Origin: Thalassia testudinum
Lineage: Eukaryota; Streptophyta; Magnoliopsida; Alismatales; Hydrocharitaceae
Direction: 5' to 3'
Assembly: GCA_037157565.1 (NCBI GenBank)
Contig: JAZHRO010000002.1
Location: 37,964,501 to 38,028,500 of the forward strand
DNA: 64,000 nucleotides
In this document: positions 23,145 through 34,512 of the stretch, in pieces
Layout: each line of letters opens with the position of its first letter
Position numbering within the stretch: the first letter of the stretch is position 1
The notes under the pieces: generated by a model
Told to the model about the DNA's origin: nothing
Databases searched by the model: none
The model's input: only the letters and a program-made list of their open reading frames with translations
Program-made: the position numbers and the translations under genes

Positions 23145-24051
23145 GGGATTATTCAGCCTCTTTAGCTGACCTCTGGTTTGCGTGACTTAGTAACTTAAGC
23201 ACCCTAAATCACACACAGTCTGGTTCAGTGTGCTTAAATATGAAATCACACCAAAAAGCATTTATGTTGTTCTGAAAAGGATCCTAAGATCTAAATTAGG
23301 AGCGACTCGAAAACATAAGTTGATTTGAACAAGTTCCCGACGCGAAGAGGCGGGAAATTCTCCTCGAAGGTGAGTAATAACATGTCGTCTCCTCGGTGCT
23401 TTCCTCCTAGGATATCTAACTATCCTACCGAGGGCATGTAAGCACCTTGTGCTGATTCAGATGCCATGGGCGACATTATCACGAAATGTCAATTGCCAAG
23501 GTTTGGATTTAGCTATAGAACGTCATGGGCAGCACTTTCCCAAAGTGCCGAAAGCTAGGGTTCTGGGGGTTGCCATGGGCGGTGCTATCCTAAAGCATCG
23601 ATTACAAGGGACCCTACAAGGATTGATGGTGGGGACAAGGAATCTGATATAGACCTTGTTTAGGGCCAATCCAACGTTGGATTTAATGAAAAATTATAAA
23701 AAGAAAGGGAAAGAGAAAGCTCTAAAAAAATGAAAATCTTCCTCTATCCCTCTCTCTCTTACAAAAATAATGCACTAGCAAAATGAACCTACGCTAACCA
23801 TGTAATAAGCATGGGTGCTTTAACCGTTAGGTCCAACGAATCTTAGGATAATTCTTACGAGCCTTAGAAACCTTCGCGGCAGACTAAGGTGAAAGTTAGT
23901 CAGGTCTGGATCTGGGCTAGTACTTGAGTACCTCTAGACCTACTGTTGGTATTAAGATCTGATTCCTAAAGATGCAACTTAGTAAGGCATCTTGACGATT
24001 ACATAAGACCTAGATAACTGGTCTGATCCATAGAATTTTGTCAAGGGACTA
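23145..24051 (+). other. Complex D first 3' tail, right fragment
   Basis: Continues the tail after F2. It matches 41585-42490 and 3980-4865, including the GCCATGG cluster (23463-23610). No gene is seen. Confidence 0.76.
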
Positions 24052-24073
24052 GCAAAAGCTAGGCATAAGGGTA
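24052..24073 (+). promoter_or_regulatory. Polypurine tract before LTR D
   Basis: AGCAAAAGCTAGGCATAAGGG followed by TA and the LTR start TGATGGG, in the same arrangement as element A. Confidence 0.72.
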
Positions 24074-25928
24074 TGATGGGAACACCATCATGAGTCCTAA
24101 CTAGCTCAATTTTGTCCGATAAAGTTGATAAAGCTCCCACATAACCATCAGAGGGTCATATATGCATAATGTTCTGTTTTATGAAGAAGATAAGAAACCA
24201 GAGTTATTTCTGCAATTTTAATTGTATTTCATAAGTACAGAATAACCAGGGGAATTCTAAGGGTTAATTAAAGGTTAAATAGGCATTAATATCCAATAAG
24301 AGGGTCCATGCAAACAGAACAAGTTTTCACGCATCTCGAGAATTAATGGACATCTAGAACCCTAAAAGCAGGCCCACTTAATTAACTGAGGTTCTGGTCA
24401 AGATAAAATTCACCTAAACCTTCTAAAAATCATTGAAAAATATTCTATAAGGTTTGATACTTTTGATTTGACCATCAGAACCCATTTTGACCTAAAATAG
24501 AGTCTCAAACGGAAAGTTGCTCTAATTTGGATTTCTGCACAAATTACCTAGTCAAACTTGATCCAAACAAAACTCCAACTTTACCATCAGATTCTTTGGA
24601 TCCAAATTAAGTTTATACCAAAATTTACGCCCAATCAGGTATCATCTTGACCTAATTTGCATTCCAGTCTAGTCTAACTCTTTTTCACACACACACCCCT
24701 AGCATTTTGAATTATTTGCGAACAGGTCCCTAAGTATGTCGTCTTCTTTACAGATTGGTTCCTCCACCATTATCGCGGAGGAACTCCTACTACGGCAACC
24801 TTCAATAAGAGATTTCTCTCTGATTTCTTGACGAATCTCTCCCAAAATAGAAAGGGAGATCCTTGATGAAATCCCCTTCCATCTGAGCTCCTTCATGGCC
24901 TTCCTAATCCGCCTCGGAAATTTGTTAACCTAAGCCCCTGATTTCTGACCTTTTCAAGCTTGGAAGCTTGCCCAATGGCCTATAAAAAAGCCCCATCGAC
25001 TGCCTTACCTCCTTACCAAATTTTTAGGTCAAAGTCCTCTTCTCTTTTCCCTCTCTGGGCTGCTCTGAAGTGTGCTCCAGCAACCTTCTTCCTCCGCTTT
25101 CTTCGCCCACTTCCATGTACAATAGGCGATGGGATCTTCTTCCTCAAGTTCTTCCGCACCTCGCAATACCAGCAGGCGTCTCCGTCCTCCGTCGTCCTCG
25201 CCGATCTCCCTCACTGGAGCCTTCTTCAATGGCGCTGGCCTATCACAGCAGGTGCTTCCTCCGCCTTCTCTTCATCCACTAGGCACTCCATTCGAATCCT
25301 CATCATCTACTGATTCCCTCCACACTTCAAAACTTCAGCTTCAACCTCCGACTCGCCTGTTCCGTCATCATCTTCCCCACGGCCGCATACCTCCGGTGTG
25401 GTCTCTACATCGCTATAGGCCACCATGCTTCACACCACAAGTTCCTATAGCACCGCCTTACCTCACTGATCAAAAGCCCCAAACAAATTGGGGCTTTGAT
25501 CTCTCTGACACCACCCCACACACACGCATCTGCACTGTTGTGTTGAGGTCATCTGACCTCCTCACTCACTCACACGCACCGCCAAGACCACCATCACGCT
25601 CACCATCCTTAGGCGATCCTCCTGAACATACTGATTGGGGCATTTAGCTCGTATTCTATGTTTCAGGTACCCACCAGGGCTTCGTTGTTGCCATTGTCTT
25701 CTCCGACCTTGGGGGCCAAGTTCTAGCCACATTCTTCATCGTCAACACCTCTAGGTGTTGCAGATTGGCTGCAGGCGCGTGCCCAGGTCTCCAATTGAAG
25801 GAGATTACCTCACCTTCGACCGTAATAAGAAGGATCATCTCCTGTTGTTGCTGTAAGAAGGCATCTGGAAGGATAGTCCCACATCGTGGGATTGGAAGCT
25901 CACGACGCGAGATAAAGGGAAATCATCC
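24074..25928 (+). repeat. LTR D, first piece
   Basis: Starts TGATGGGAACACCATCATGAG and aligns with LTRs A and E in its first kilobase. It is interrupted at 25929 by element C; the flank CATCC (25924-25928) pairs with CATAC (40183-40187). Confidence 0.85.
24981..24990 (+). promoter_or_regulatory. TATA box of LTR D
   Basis: TATAAAAAAG, 907 bp from the LTR start, aligned with the TATA boxes of LTRs A and E. Confidence 0.65.
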
Positions 25929-28737
25929 TGATGATGGTCGTTGTCGCAGTGTTTTAAAAAGATACACGTAGTATATCGTGAAAAACGATTATCAAATTTT
26001 ATTTATTTATTACTCGAAATTCAAAAATATTCCGAGGTCGAACTCAGGGAGCAATTCGATATTTAGAAACAGAAAATCACAATCTCAAATATGTTCAATA
26101 CTGATGCAAGGAAGATAAATGCTAGAGAAAAAAATAAAAAGGCATAAATTCTTTTTCTTCCTTCTTCTCCTCTCTTTCCTTTTCTCTTTGCTTTCTCTCT
26201 TCTCTTCTTTCTCTATCTTTCCTGTCTTCAGACATCTGATTCTGTGAATTAGACGCCTTAAGTGGTGTTCTGCTACAGTGTTTCTTCAGGCTCCTTCTTC
26301 TTCCTTCTCTGCTACGGCTCCTCCCTTCTTTTTTCTTCTTTGGCTTCTTCTTCTTCTCTTCTTGAGTGGTTGTGCCTCCTCCTCCTTCTTCTTCTTCAAG
26401 TCCTTCCTCTTCTTCTTCTTCTGTGGCTCCTTCTTCCTTGGCCTTTTTGCGGCCAAGTCTTCAGCTCCTTCTTCCTCTGCCTCTGCAGACCTCTTCTTCT
26501 TTGGTTCCTTTTCCGGCTAAGTCTTGGGTTTCTTCTTCTTCTGCTGCTCCTCTCCTTCTTCTTTCTCTTCTTCTTCCCCGCAGCTGCGTCCTCTTCCTCC
26601 TCCTTCCCTGCACGGCACAGAGACGCAAAACCTACCCCCTACCCTCCCCGCATCTCTCTCTTTCTATTTCTCTCTTCGCTCTCTCAGAGCCAGTCGGGTA
26701 ATCGGGTCGGGTTACGTGCCCCCGGGTCCAGGCGCACCATGTGGGTGGTCCGTGAGGAGTGCAGGGTAAACGGGTCAGGCCAGGTCTGCGGAGGCGTGGG
26801 TCACGGGTGAGACTGGGTCGGGTGAGTAGGACCTCACCCCGTGGATCTGAGGCGATAAGGCTATGGCACTTTTTCAATTTAAGTGTCACCTCCCGCTCGT
26901 CAGCTTTCTAGGTGGGACTAAATGTCCCACCTTCGCTTTGCGAATGCCTGTGGTAGATGTCGTGCTTGATTGCAGCTACAACGAAGACTTGTAGCTACAA
27001 TTAGAGGTCTGGAGTCGTGCACGAAGGGAATCCGTGCGACCTGGGCTAGTGACCTGGGGCTCGTGAGGTTTGGAGCAGCTTGCAAGCTTGCTCCAATGGC
27101 GAAGGTGGCTCCGAACCTGAAAACATGAACACAGCATCACGGCTCTATCAGATGCCTTGGGGAGCTTCGCCAAGGTGTGGCGAATGTGCAGAGGTGGTCG
27201 ATGAGGCGTGGGAACGCCAATGGGAGCATGCCTAGGGCACACTGTGGAGGTGCAGGTGGGTGTGTTCACGGGGTGGTTCGTGTGAGTGGCGCGATGAGTG
27301 GAGTGAGGGGAAATGATCAGTGAGGTGAGGCAAAGCTCGTAGGCTTGTCAGCGAGGGGTGGGAAGGCTTGTGGTGGTGGAGCGGCCTCGTCGGAGTTGGT
27401 GGCCGGAGGTGGAAACGATGGTGGTGGTAGTGGCACCCGAGGGGTCAAAACTAAAAATTGATGAAGGGGAAATGAAGAGTAGAGTGAGAGGAACTTAACT
27501 AACAGGTTTTGAGTGAAAGGGGAAGGTGGAGGGCAAGCGGCGGGTACTGCCATCACCGGAGACGAAGAGGCCCAGGGGAGAGATGACGGCGATGACGAAG
27601 AGGGTCGGAGGACGCGTGCTGGTACGGCACAACGCGGAAGAGAACGACGGAGCTGGTTCTGCCACCAGTACCGTGGCAGAGAGACGAGAAGAGGGAGGAA
27701 GAGTCGCCGGAAGCTTCAGGCAGTCGACCGGAGTGAGGAGGAGATGAATTTGGGGGTAATCTTCGGCCAATTCGAGCTTGAAGGAAGCGGCGAGGCCTGC
27801 GCTTCCTTAAATAGGCGTAGGCAGAGCGGGAAGTGCACGGAGGAGGCAGGAATGCCATGCCGGAGGTAAGGCTAGAGGGAGACCCATACCTCTCGAGCGT
27901 TCGTACGAGAGGTATGGTAAGTTTCAGGGCATGGGGAGTTGCCCATGCAGTAGGGGGCTCCGCAGGGAGCTCCCCTTTCAAATTTGGGGACAACTCCTCA
28001 TGCAAGCGAGGAGAAAACCTCCGCGCAAAGTCGCCGGAGGTACGGTCCCTAATGTGATGGCAGAGGGACCGAAATGAAGAAAGAGACGAAGAAGTTAGGG
28101 GCGAATTTGCAAGGGTTTCAAAAAGTTGAGGGTCTGAATGTAATTTGGAGGACCACTTTGCAAAGTGGGTCAAGACGACCTTCCCTTAGGTCCAAATTTT
28201 GGTATAAACCTAATTTAGACATATGGAATCCAATGGTGAAGTTGGATTTTAGGTTTGACCACGTTTGACTGGATATTTTGCACAAAAACCCAAATTAGGT
28301 CAAATATTGGGCATGGACCCTAATCTAGGTCAAAACAGGTTCCAAAGGTCAAATTGAAGGTTCTAAACCCTAGGGGATATTTTGCCATGAATTTTAGAGG
28401 GTTTATTTGATTTTTATATTGCCTGAAACCTTGCGAATTAAAGTAGGTTTTTTTTAGAGTTATAGAATGTCATTTAATTATCAAATTTCACAATAATCCT
28501 TATCTGACTTAACCATCCCATTTTTTCTCTTATTAAGTCCAATTGACCTATGTTTAGACCCTTAGAAATCCCGTTGATGTACTGCAATGGTAAAATTACA
28601 ATTTTACCCCCTGTTTCATGTTTTCCTTTCAGATCAGTAATTCCCTGAATTAGGCCTTCCTTAGGTTTTGTAGGAGCTTTTGTTCATTCTATCATATCAA
28701 AATATGTTAGTTAGAGCTCATGATGAGGTTCTCATCA
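25929..28737 (-). repeat. Element C 3' LTR (left)
   Basis: 2809 bp from TGATGATGGTCG to GTTCTCATCA, aligned with 37470-40182. It contains a degenerate two-unit AGACGTCT module (26230 and 26251, 21 bp apart), a long CT-rich block (26150-26590) and a minus-strand CTATTTAAGG promoter-like site near 27806, about 930 bp from the LTR start. Numerous open frames in the CT-rich block encode Ser/Leu/Phe runs and are not genes. Confidence 0.9.
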
Positions 28738-28757
28738 TACCCCCCTGCCTAGCTTTT
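28738..28757 (-). promoter_or_regulatory. Polypurine tract of element C
   Basis: On the minus strand AAAAGCTAGGCAGGGGGG lies directly before the 3' LTR start. Confidence 0.77.
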
Positions 28758-29748
28758 GCTAGTCCCTTAGTAAAATTTTAATGTTTTAAATTTTGTTCTA
28801 GACCATGAGTTCCTTTCACCAATTTTGATAAGTGCTTTTTCTTCTCTTTCCTCTTTGATTAAGTCAGAATGCCGATAATGGGCCTAAAGGTACTCTAGTA
28901 CCAACTAAGATCTAGACCTATCTAGCTTTAGCCTCGGTCCTCAGCAAAGGTTTGTAAGGCCCGCAGAAACTACCCTAAGGTTTATTGGATTCCATGGTTA
29001 AAGCACCCATGCTTGAGACATAATTTTAGCCATGGTTCAGTTTGTAGTGCATTTTTGGAAGAGAGAGACAGAGGGTTTATTTGTTTGCAGAGTTTTCTCT
29101 CTCTTTTCTTTTTATTTCTAGCTTCGGATTGGCTTTACAACATGGTTTGTATTGGATTCCTCATCCCCATCATCAATCCTCAAAGGTTTCTGGCAATTGA
29201 TGCTTCATGATAGCACCGCCCATGGTAACCCCCAGAACCTTGGTTTTCGAGATTTCGAGATAATCCCGCCCATGGCGTTCCGTGGCCAAATTCAGACCTT
29301 GGCGATTGACATTTCGTGATAATGCCATCCATGGTATCTGAACCCGCAGAGTGCTTACATGCCCTCAGTAAGATATGTAAATATCCTAAAAGACAAGCAC
29401 CGAGGAGACGATATGTTGTTACGCATCTTCGAGGGGAATTTCCCACCTCTCCACGCTGGGAACTCGTCCAAATCAACTTGTGTTGATCGGCCGCTCTTAA
29501 TGTAGGTAACATTTTCAGAATATTAAAATGCTTCTGCGTGATTTTCATAGTTATGCGCACTAAACCAGACTGTGTGTGAATTAGGGTGCTTAGGCTACCG
29601 AGTCCCGCAAACAAAAGGTCGGTTAATGAGGCTGAATACTCCCCAAGCCTTAGACCTAATACTTAAGCTTTGCATTTTCTTCAACCTCTTGAGGAATATC
29701 CAAATCTTAACGGGTACTAAGAGTCTGGCCAAAAAGGCCTAAGGTCAA
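28758..29748 (-). other. Element C 3' tail, left part
   Basis: Inverted match to the tails of A and D, with the GCCATGG cluster at about 29205-29340. It ends at solo LTR G. No gene is seen. Confidence 0.75.
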
Positions 29749-31225
29749 TGATGAGTCCATTAAATGGACTAATATTAAGCCTAAGTATCTTTAATCGTAT
29801 AATTTAGGTGTGTTAATAATGGCAATTAAGTTGTAGAATATTTGCACACCTCATGATTTAAGTTTATAACATTCTATAACTTAATTATTTTGTTGTTTCT
29901 ATGTGCAAGTAATAAAATGCAGAAAGAACAAGGGTGGGGGGATAAATTTCCCCAACAGCCGCAACTCTTTCCCCCTCCCCCGCCGCACATGGGGTTAATC
30001 TTTTGCCGCCCTTCAACTGACGAGGCCTGAAATAGTTAAGGGATTTGAAAATCCCTTAACTCACGCACGCGGGGAGAGAGAGGAATTAAAAAGAGAAGAG
30101 GTGCACTGGGGATTGGGGCTTCATCTTCCTCCTGGCGGGGAACTACTCAGCAGACACAGTGGTTCCAGGAAGGGAAGCGTGCACTATGCCCTCTTCACCC
30201 TTGCGGGGAAAAACCTCCGCCATCTGCCGGCGCACCCTCCTTGTACACCTCCTCCTTCCTGCAGTTCAGCGTGCCCTCACCAGCTCTCACACACTCGCAC
30301 CACGCCTGCAGGCCGCTTCCTGCCTTCAAGCGCCATCTACCTGCCCGCACGCACCAAGCCACGCCCCTCATCACCTTCCGCCTAAGCCGCAGCAGGCGCT
30401 CACGCCCTCTCCGCCTGCGCGCCTCTCCCGCCAACCACTGCAGACGCTCACGGCGCTCTCTGCCCGCACGTCCTCTCCGCCCGCGTGCCTCTACCCACCT
30501 GCAGATCACAGCTTGCAAGCGCCTGCCCGTGCACCAGCGCACGCACGCCCTCACGCCACCAGCCGCAGGCATCGCAGCAACACCTCCGCCTGCTTGTTCA
30601 ATAGGCCGGAGCTTCGGCCACCTGCATCACCACCCTGCCACCACCGGAGAGCTCTCGACCTCGCCGTCCACCTGAGCCTCGCATCAACCCTCGTGGTGCT
30701 CTCCCTCTCTCGCAAGGAGGAGAGAGGAAAAAAGCCCTGTTTTCCCACAAATTAAAATTTACATTCATTGCCATTGCCACCTAATTTGATTTTTTTTATT
30801 ATTATTATATTGTGGTAGAATTGTGTTCGAACACTCATAGTTCTTTATAATTGCATGGTATTGATATTAACTAGCTTAAAGATTGATTTTGGGCTTAACT
30901 TAAGTACTAATTGTATTTAGTACACATCACGTGAAAACTGCATGAATTCATCCTAAATTTATTGAGTATTTTTGTGAGGGAAAACTGCACTTATACCCTT
31001 ATCTTTTTAAGTTATTGTAAATCTACTTTCCTTCACATTTTAAGTCAGATTTGAACAGGGATTTCGCACTATCCGAAATAACATTAAATAATTAAGTATT
31101 GATTGCATCATTGCCTCCTTGTAGACACGACCCGCTCTTCTGCAAGTGGTTATTTTCATTATTTTTGATTAGTCAATTTTTCCACCACTTAAATACTATA
31201 ACGCTAAGCGAAAAGTTGTCTATCA
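29749..31225. mobile_element. Solo LTR G, unassigned family
   Basis: A 1477-bp insert with TG...CA ends (TGATGAGTCC to TTGTCTATCA) and a perfect GTCAA duplication (29744-29748, 31226-31230). The surrounding tail of C is continuous once it is removed. The middle (about 30100-30720) is GC- and C-rich with overlapping open frames on both strands, none with recognisable domains. The outer parts are AT-rich. I see no PBS, polypurine tract or second LTR, so a solo LTR is the best reading. Confidence 0.72.
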
Positions 31226-31230
31226 GTCAA

Positions 31231-31953
31231 CATTCCTATTAATCTCTGTGTCTCTTTAGCACTTCTCTTTACTTTTCATAATGTGGTCTAGAACTTCAGT
31301 TAATCCCTTAATCTCTTACTAATGACTATCTCTTTCTTTTTTTTATTTTGTGCTCCTTTTTTGGCCTCCAATTTTTTTTTGTTCTTTTTCAAAAAAAAAT
31401 TTATTATTATTTTTTTTGTGTTTTTGACATATGTGATTTTTTTGTTGAAACATTTTCTTGTTATGAGTTTTCATACATTTTGCACTTTCATACCCCCCAT
31501 GCCTTAGATTTGCAATGTCCTCATTGTAAATTAAGTGGGTTTTTATTCATCTTGGTTCATTCATTAGGATAGGTGTTGGGTGAGTGGACGAGTCAAGGTG
31601 ATTGTTACGGACGATTTCTAATCTCGGATACGGGTACCTGAGGTGGAGTCGACTATCCTAAAGGATGAACCCTAAAGTGCAAATAAATGTCAGGAAAGGT
31701 TTCGGGTTTTTGAAAGAATGACAGGTTGCCTCCCGTTAAGCGCTACGTTTTACGCCGTCGGCTGAGCGCAATGAGCTCAAGGAGAATGGAGGATAAAGGA
31801 TGACTCAGCCAAATCTGTATTGGTTACGTCAATGAACGGTTTGAGTCTCTAACCGTTCACGACAAAGGGTTCGGAATTGTGGCTAAGTGGACTGATCTCA
31901 ATGGCTCCATTTCCAAAGATTTGTCAGACTAGATATGGTCTGATTCACTTGGA
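31231..31953 (-). other. Element C 3' tail, right part, and pol end
   Basis: Read on the minus strand, the end of the integrase frame decays past the VNGxRLKPFI block. A conserved post-pol stretch (about 31727-31770) follows, also present in B near 13090, in A near 3270 and in D near 40900. The T-rich tract 31320-31450 holds no gene. Confidence 0.65.
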
Positions 31954-32097
31954 TCACATCTTTCCTGGGAATAATTTTAGTTGGGCATCAAAGAGTAGGA
32001 CCTTTTGACAAGGGTGAAAGATCTTTCTAGATATGTGCTTGTCATGAAAGGCTTTAACCTGTTCTTTGTAGATTCGCGAGTTTTCATACGCATCGAG
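31954..32097 (-). pseudogene. Element C integrase C-terminal remnant
   Basis: About 48 codons matching the integrase C-terminus of element A ([20 protein letters not shown], then the LKLFPGK block). The zinc finger and the whole DDE catalytic core are absent. It is fused in frame to the foreign RT patch at 32098-32259, with which it shares one open frame. It cannot encode a working integrase. Confidence 0.85.
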
Positions 32098-32259
32098 GTG
32101 ACCAAATGGCATGACCAAAAACTCGTAGTGTCTGTACCGGGTGCGGAAAGCTGTCTTGGAGACGTCGGTCTCCCTGATCCTCAAATGGTGGTATCCCGAC
32201 CTCAAGTCGATCTTGGAGAACACCGTGGCACCCCGCAATTGGTCAAACAAGTCGTCGAT
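32098..32259 (-). other. Foreign chromovirus-type RT patch inside element C
   Basis: About 54 codons reading [25 protein letters not shown] and FLVMPFG: RT motifs characteristic of chromoviruses (Tekay/CRM/Reina side), clearly different from Athila RT. It lies between the RNase H of C and its integrase remnant, a position where RT does not belong. The left junction in transcription order (near 32260) is out of frame with RNase H; the right junction (near 32098) is in frame with integrase. It replaces the end of RNase H and most of integrase. Confidence 0.85.
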
Positions 32260-32750
32260 CCTCGGATTCTTGCAACAGCAAGATCCATCAGATTAATCGA
32301 GGTTTCACGTCCTTCTTCGCAAGGAGATGCCTCACAGCTGTGTTATCCGAGTAGATAATAACATGGGAACCCAGGAGATAAGATCTGAATTTTTCAAGGG
32401 CAAATACTACAACTAGCAGCTCTTTCCTCGTAACTGTGTAGTTATGCTAAGCCTCGTCAAGTGTCTTGCTGGCGTAGTAGATGACCATGAGTTTCCCGTC
32501 AATGTTCTACCCCAAAACAGCTCCTACAGTGAAGTCAGATGCATCGCACATGATCTCAAAGGGTTGAAACCAATCAGGGGACTGTAGGATCGAGGCTTGG
32601 GTAACTCAGTCACGAAGGATCTCAAATGCTTGAGTGCATTCCTTGGAGATTTCAAAAGGTACATCCTTGGAGTGAAGAGTGGTCAGGGGGTGCAATTTTC
32701 GAGAAATCAGAGATGAATCGACGGTAAAAACTGACGTGCCCTAGAAAAGA
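32260..32750 (-). pseudogene. Element C RNase H domain, broken
   Basis: The minus-strand text matches element A's RNase H (1490-1830), including the GAVLG region, the YYxSKTLDE-like block and the HLLAKKD block just before the patch. No long frame survives, so several indels are present. It stops within the WILLLQE stretch where the foreign RT patch begins. In an intact element it would remove the RNA template during reverse transcription. Confidence 0.8.
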
Positions 32751-33858
32751 TCAGATGTCCCTTATCGAGCAAGGCATAGGGAGCTTGGAAATCAAGTTAA
32801 CCTTAGCTCGATTGACTTGGATGCCCCTCCCAAAAATCAAATGTCCTAGGATGATCCCCTCAGGCACCATGAAGTGGCTCTTTTCCCAAGAAAGAACCAG
32901 ATTCACGTCAATACATCGCCTGAGTATTTGAACCAAGTACTGGAGGCAATCGTCAAAGGATGCCCCAAATACTGAGAAGTCATCCATGAAGACTTTCAGA
33001 TAATCACCTACCATATCAGAGAATATGGCAAGCATGCACCGCTGAAAAGTCGCAGGTGCATTGCAGAGACCGAAAGGCATCCTTCGGAACGTGTACATCC
33101 CAAAGGGGTAGGTGAACGTGGTCTTCTCTTGGTCCACTAGATGGATCGCCACTTGGTTGCAACCGGAGTGCCCGTCAAGAAAGCAGAAGAATCTATTTCT
33201 CGTTAGTTTTTCGAGGATCTGATCAATAAATGGTAGTGGGAATGATCCTTCTTCGTGGTGGAATTGAATCTTCGGTAATCAATGCAGACTCTCCACGAGT
33301 TGGCTATACAGGTCGGTATGACCTCTCTAGCTTCAGTCGTGATTGTGGTGAGTCATGCCTTCTTAGGCACAACTTGGATTGGACTCACCCATCGACTGTC
33401 GGAGATCGGGTAGATGATCCCTGCATCTAACCACTTAATGGTCTCCTTTTTCACGACCTCATGCAGATTAGGGTTCAGACGTCTTTGCATTTCACGCGAA
33501 GGTCATGCACCCTCTTCGGAATAGATGTGGTGTGTGCAATAAGAGGGACTTATGCCAGTCAAATCATTGAGAGTCCAACCAATGGCTCTACGATGTTGCT
33601 GGAGAACAGTAATCAGATGGGATTCTTTGTCAGGTGTGAGTCTAGAGTTTATAATCACAGAAAACGTCTGATTGGAACCCAAAAAGACGTATTTCAGATG
33701 ATCAGGAAGGGGCTTGAGTTCCAAGACGGGATTATCAGCAGCAGTGGGTGGTTCAGAGTGAGTGTGAGGAACAAGGATAGGAGTTATGGGTGTATCTAGA
33801 TCAGGTTCAGCCTCCTCTAATTGCGAGTTTTGTTCTTCTTGTGGTTGATTGGGGATAA
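32751..33858 (-). pseudogene. Element C reverse transcriptase
   Basis: Two readable pieces. The first (33503-33858) covers the acidic linker and the RT N-terminus, where HHRRAIGWTL-like text matches element A. The second (32751-33152) covers VDQEKTTF, RRMPFGLCNAPATFQRCM and the catalytic FMDD (32979-32990) through to the SKLPMP block. Between them the RT fingers are frameshifted. The catalytic aspartates remain. At the position of element A's TAG stop (1138) this copy has CAG, which supports a C to T origin for that stop. Confidence 0.88.
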
Positions 33859-34512
33859 TCAGGTTGTCCTCAAAATGCGGTTCATCAACCACGGCTCTAA
33901 TATCACATATTCTACGACATCGCAATTAATCCCTTGTTGGGCCTTAAAGATGTCAATCTTAAGGGTTTGGTTTCCAAATTTCACCTCTATTTGGCCCTCC
34001 TGACAGCTTATGTTGGCCCTAGCAGTGGGCAGAAAAGGTCTAACAAGTATAATTGGTGTATCCCTTAGGTTCTCAGGTGCATCCATATCTAGAACTATAA
34101 AGTCTACTGGGAAGTAGAAATCCCGCACCCTAACAATAACATCCTCGAGAACTCCCTTAGGTGACTTAATGTATCGATCAGCTAACTGCAATGTCACATC
34201 AGTTGGTTTAAGCTCGGATTCTTCAAGATGGTTAAGCAGGGATGTGGGTATTAAGTTTATGGAGGCATCTAGGTCTAGTAATGCTCTATCGAATTGGGTT
34301 TCACCAATTTTACATGAGATCAGGGGAGTGCCTGGGTCATTTGCCTTGGGTGGGAGTTTACTCAAGATTACATAGCTGGCTTGCTTTGACAATACAATCG
34401 AACTCCCAATCTTGGTTCGCAGCTTACGCTGGGGTGTACACACGTTTTTCAAGAATCGTGCGTAAGTCGGTACGTGGCAGATTGCATCCATCAAGGGGAT
34501 GTTTATCTGGAC
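33859..34512 (-). pseudogene. Element C aspartic protease region
   Basis: Open frame from just after a TAG (34513-34515) to 33859. It begins with the LMDAICHVPTYARFLKN segment that links gag to protease in Athila elements, then has the protease active-site region with text DLDASINLIP. The usual form is DLGAS or DTGAS; here the Gly is replaced by Asp, which should disable it. It ends with TPIILVRPFL and the QQGINC tail also seen in element A. The protease would process the Gag-Pol polyprotein. Confidence 0.87.

Noticed and set aside
26262..26810. Ser/Leu/Phe-rich open frames in CT-rich DNA (also near 6339, 16593 and 37817)
   Set aside because: All three frames are open because the DNA is a TTC/TCC low-complexity block inside LTRs. 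There are no domains, and the copies are not conserved as protein.
30159..30755. 198-residue Pro/Ser/Arg-rich frame in solo LTR G
   Set aside because: It overlaps open frames on both strands in C-rich DNA within an LTR, with no recognisable motif.
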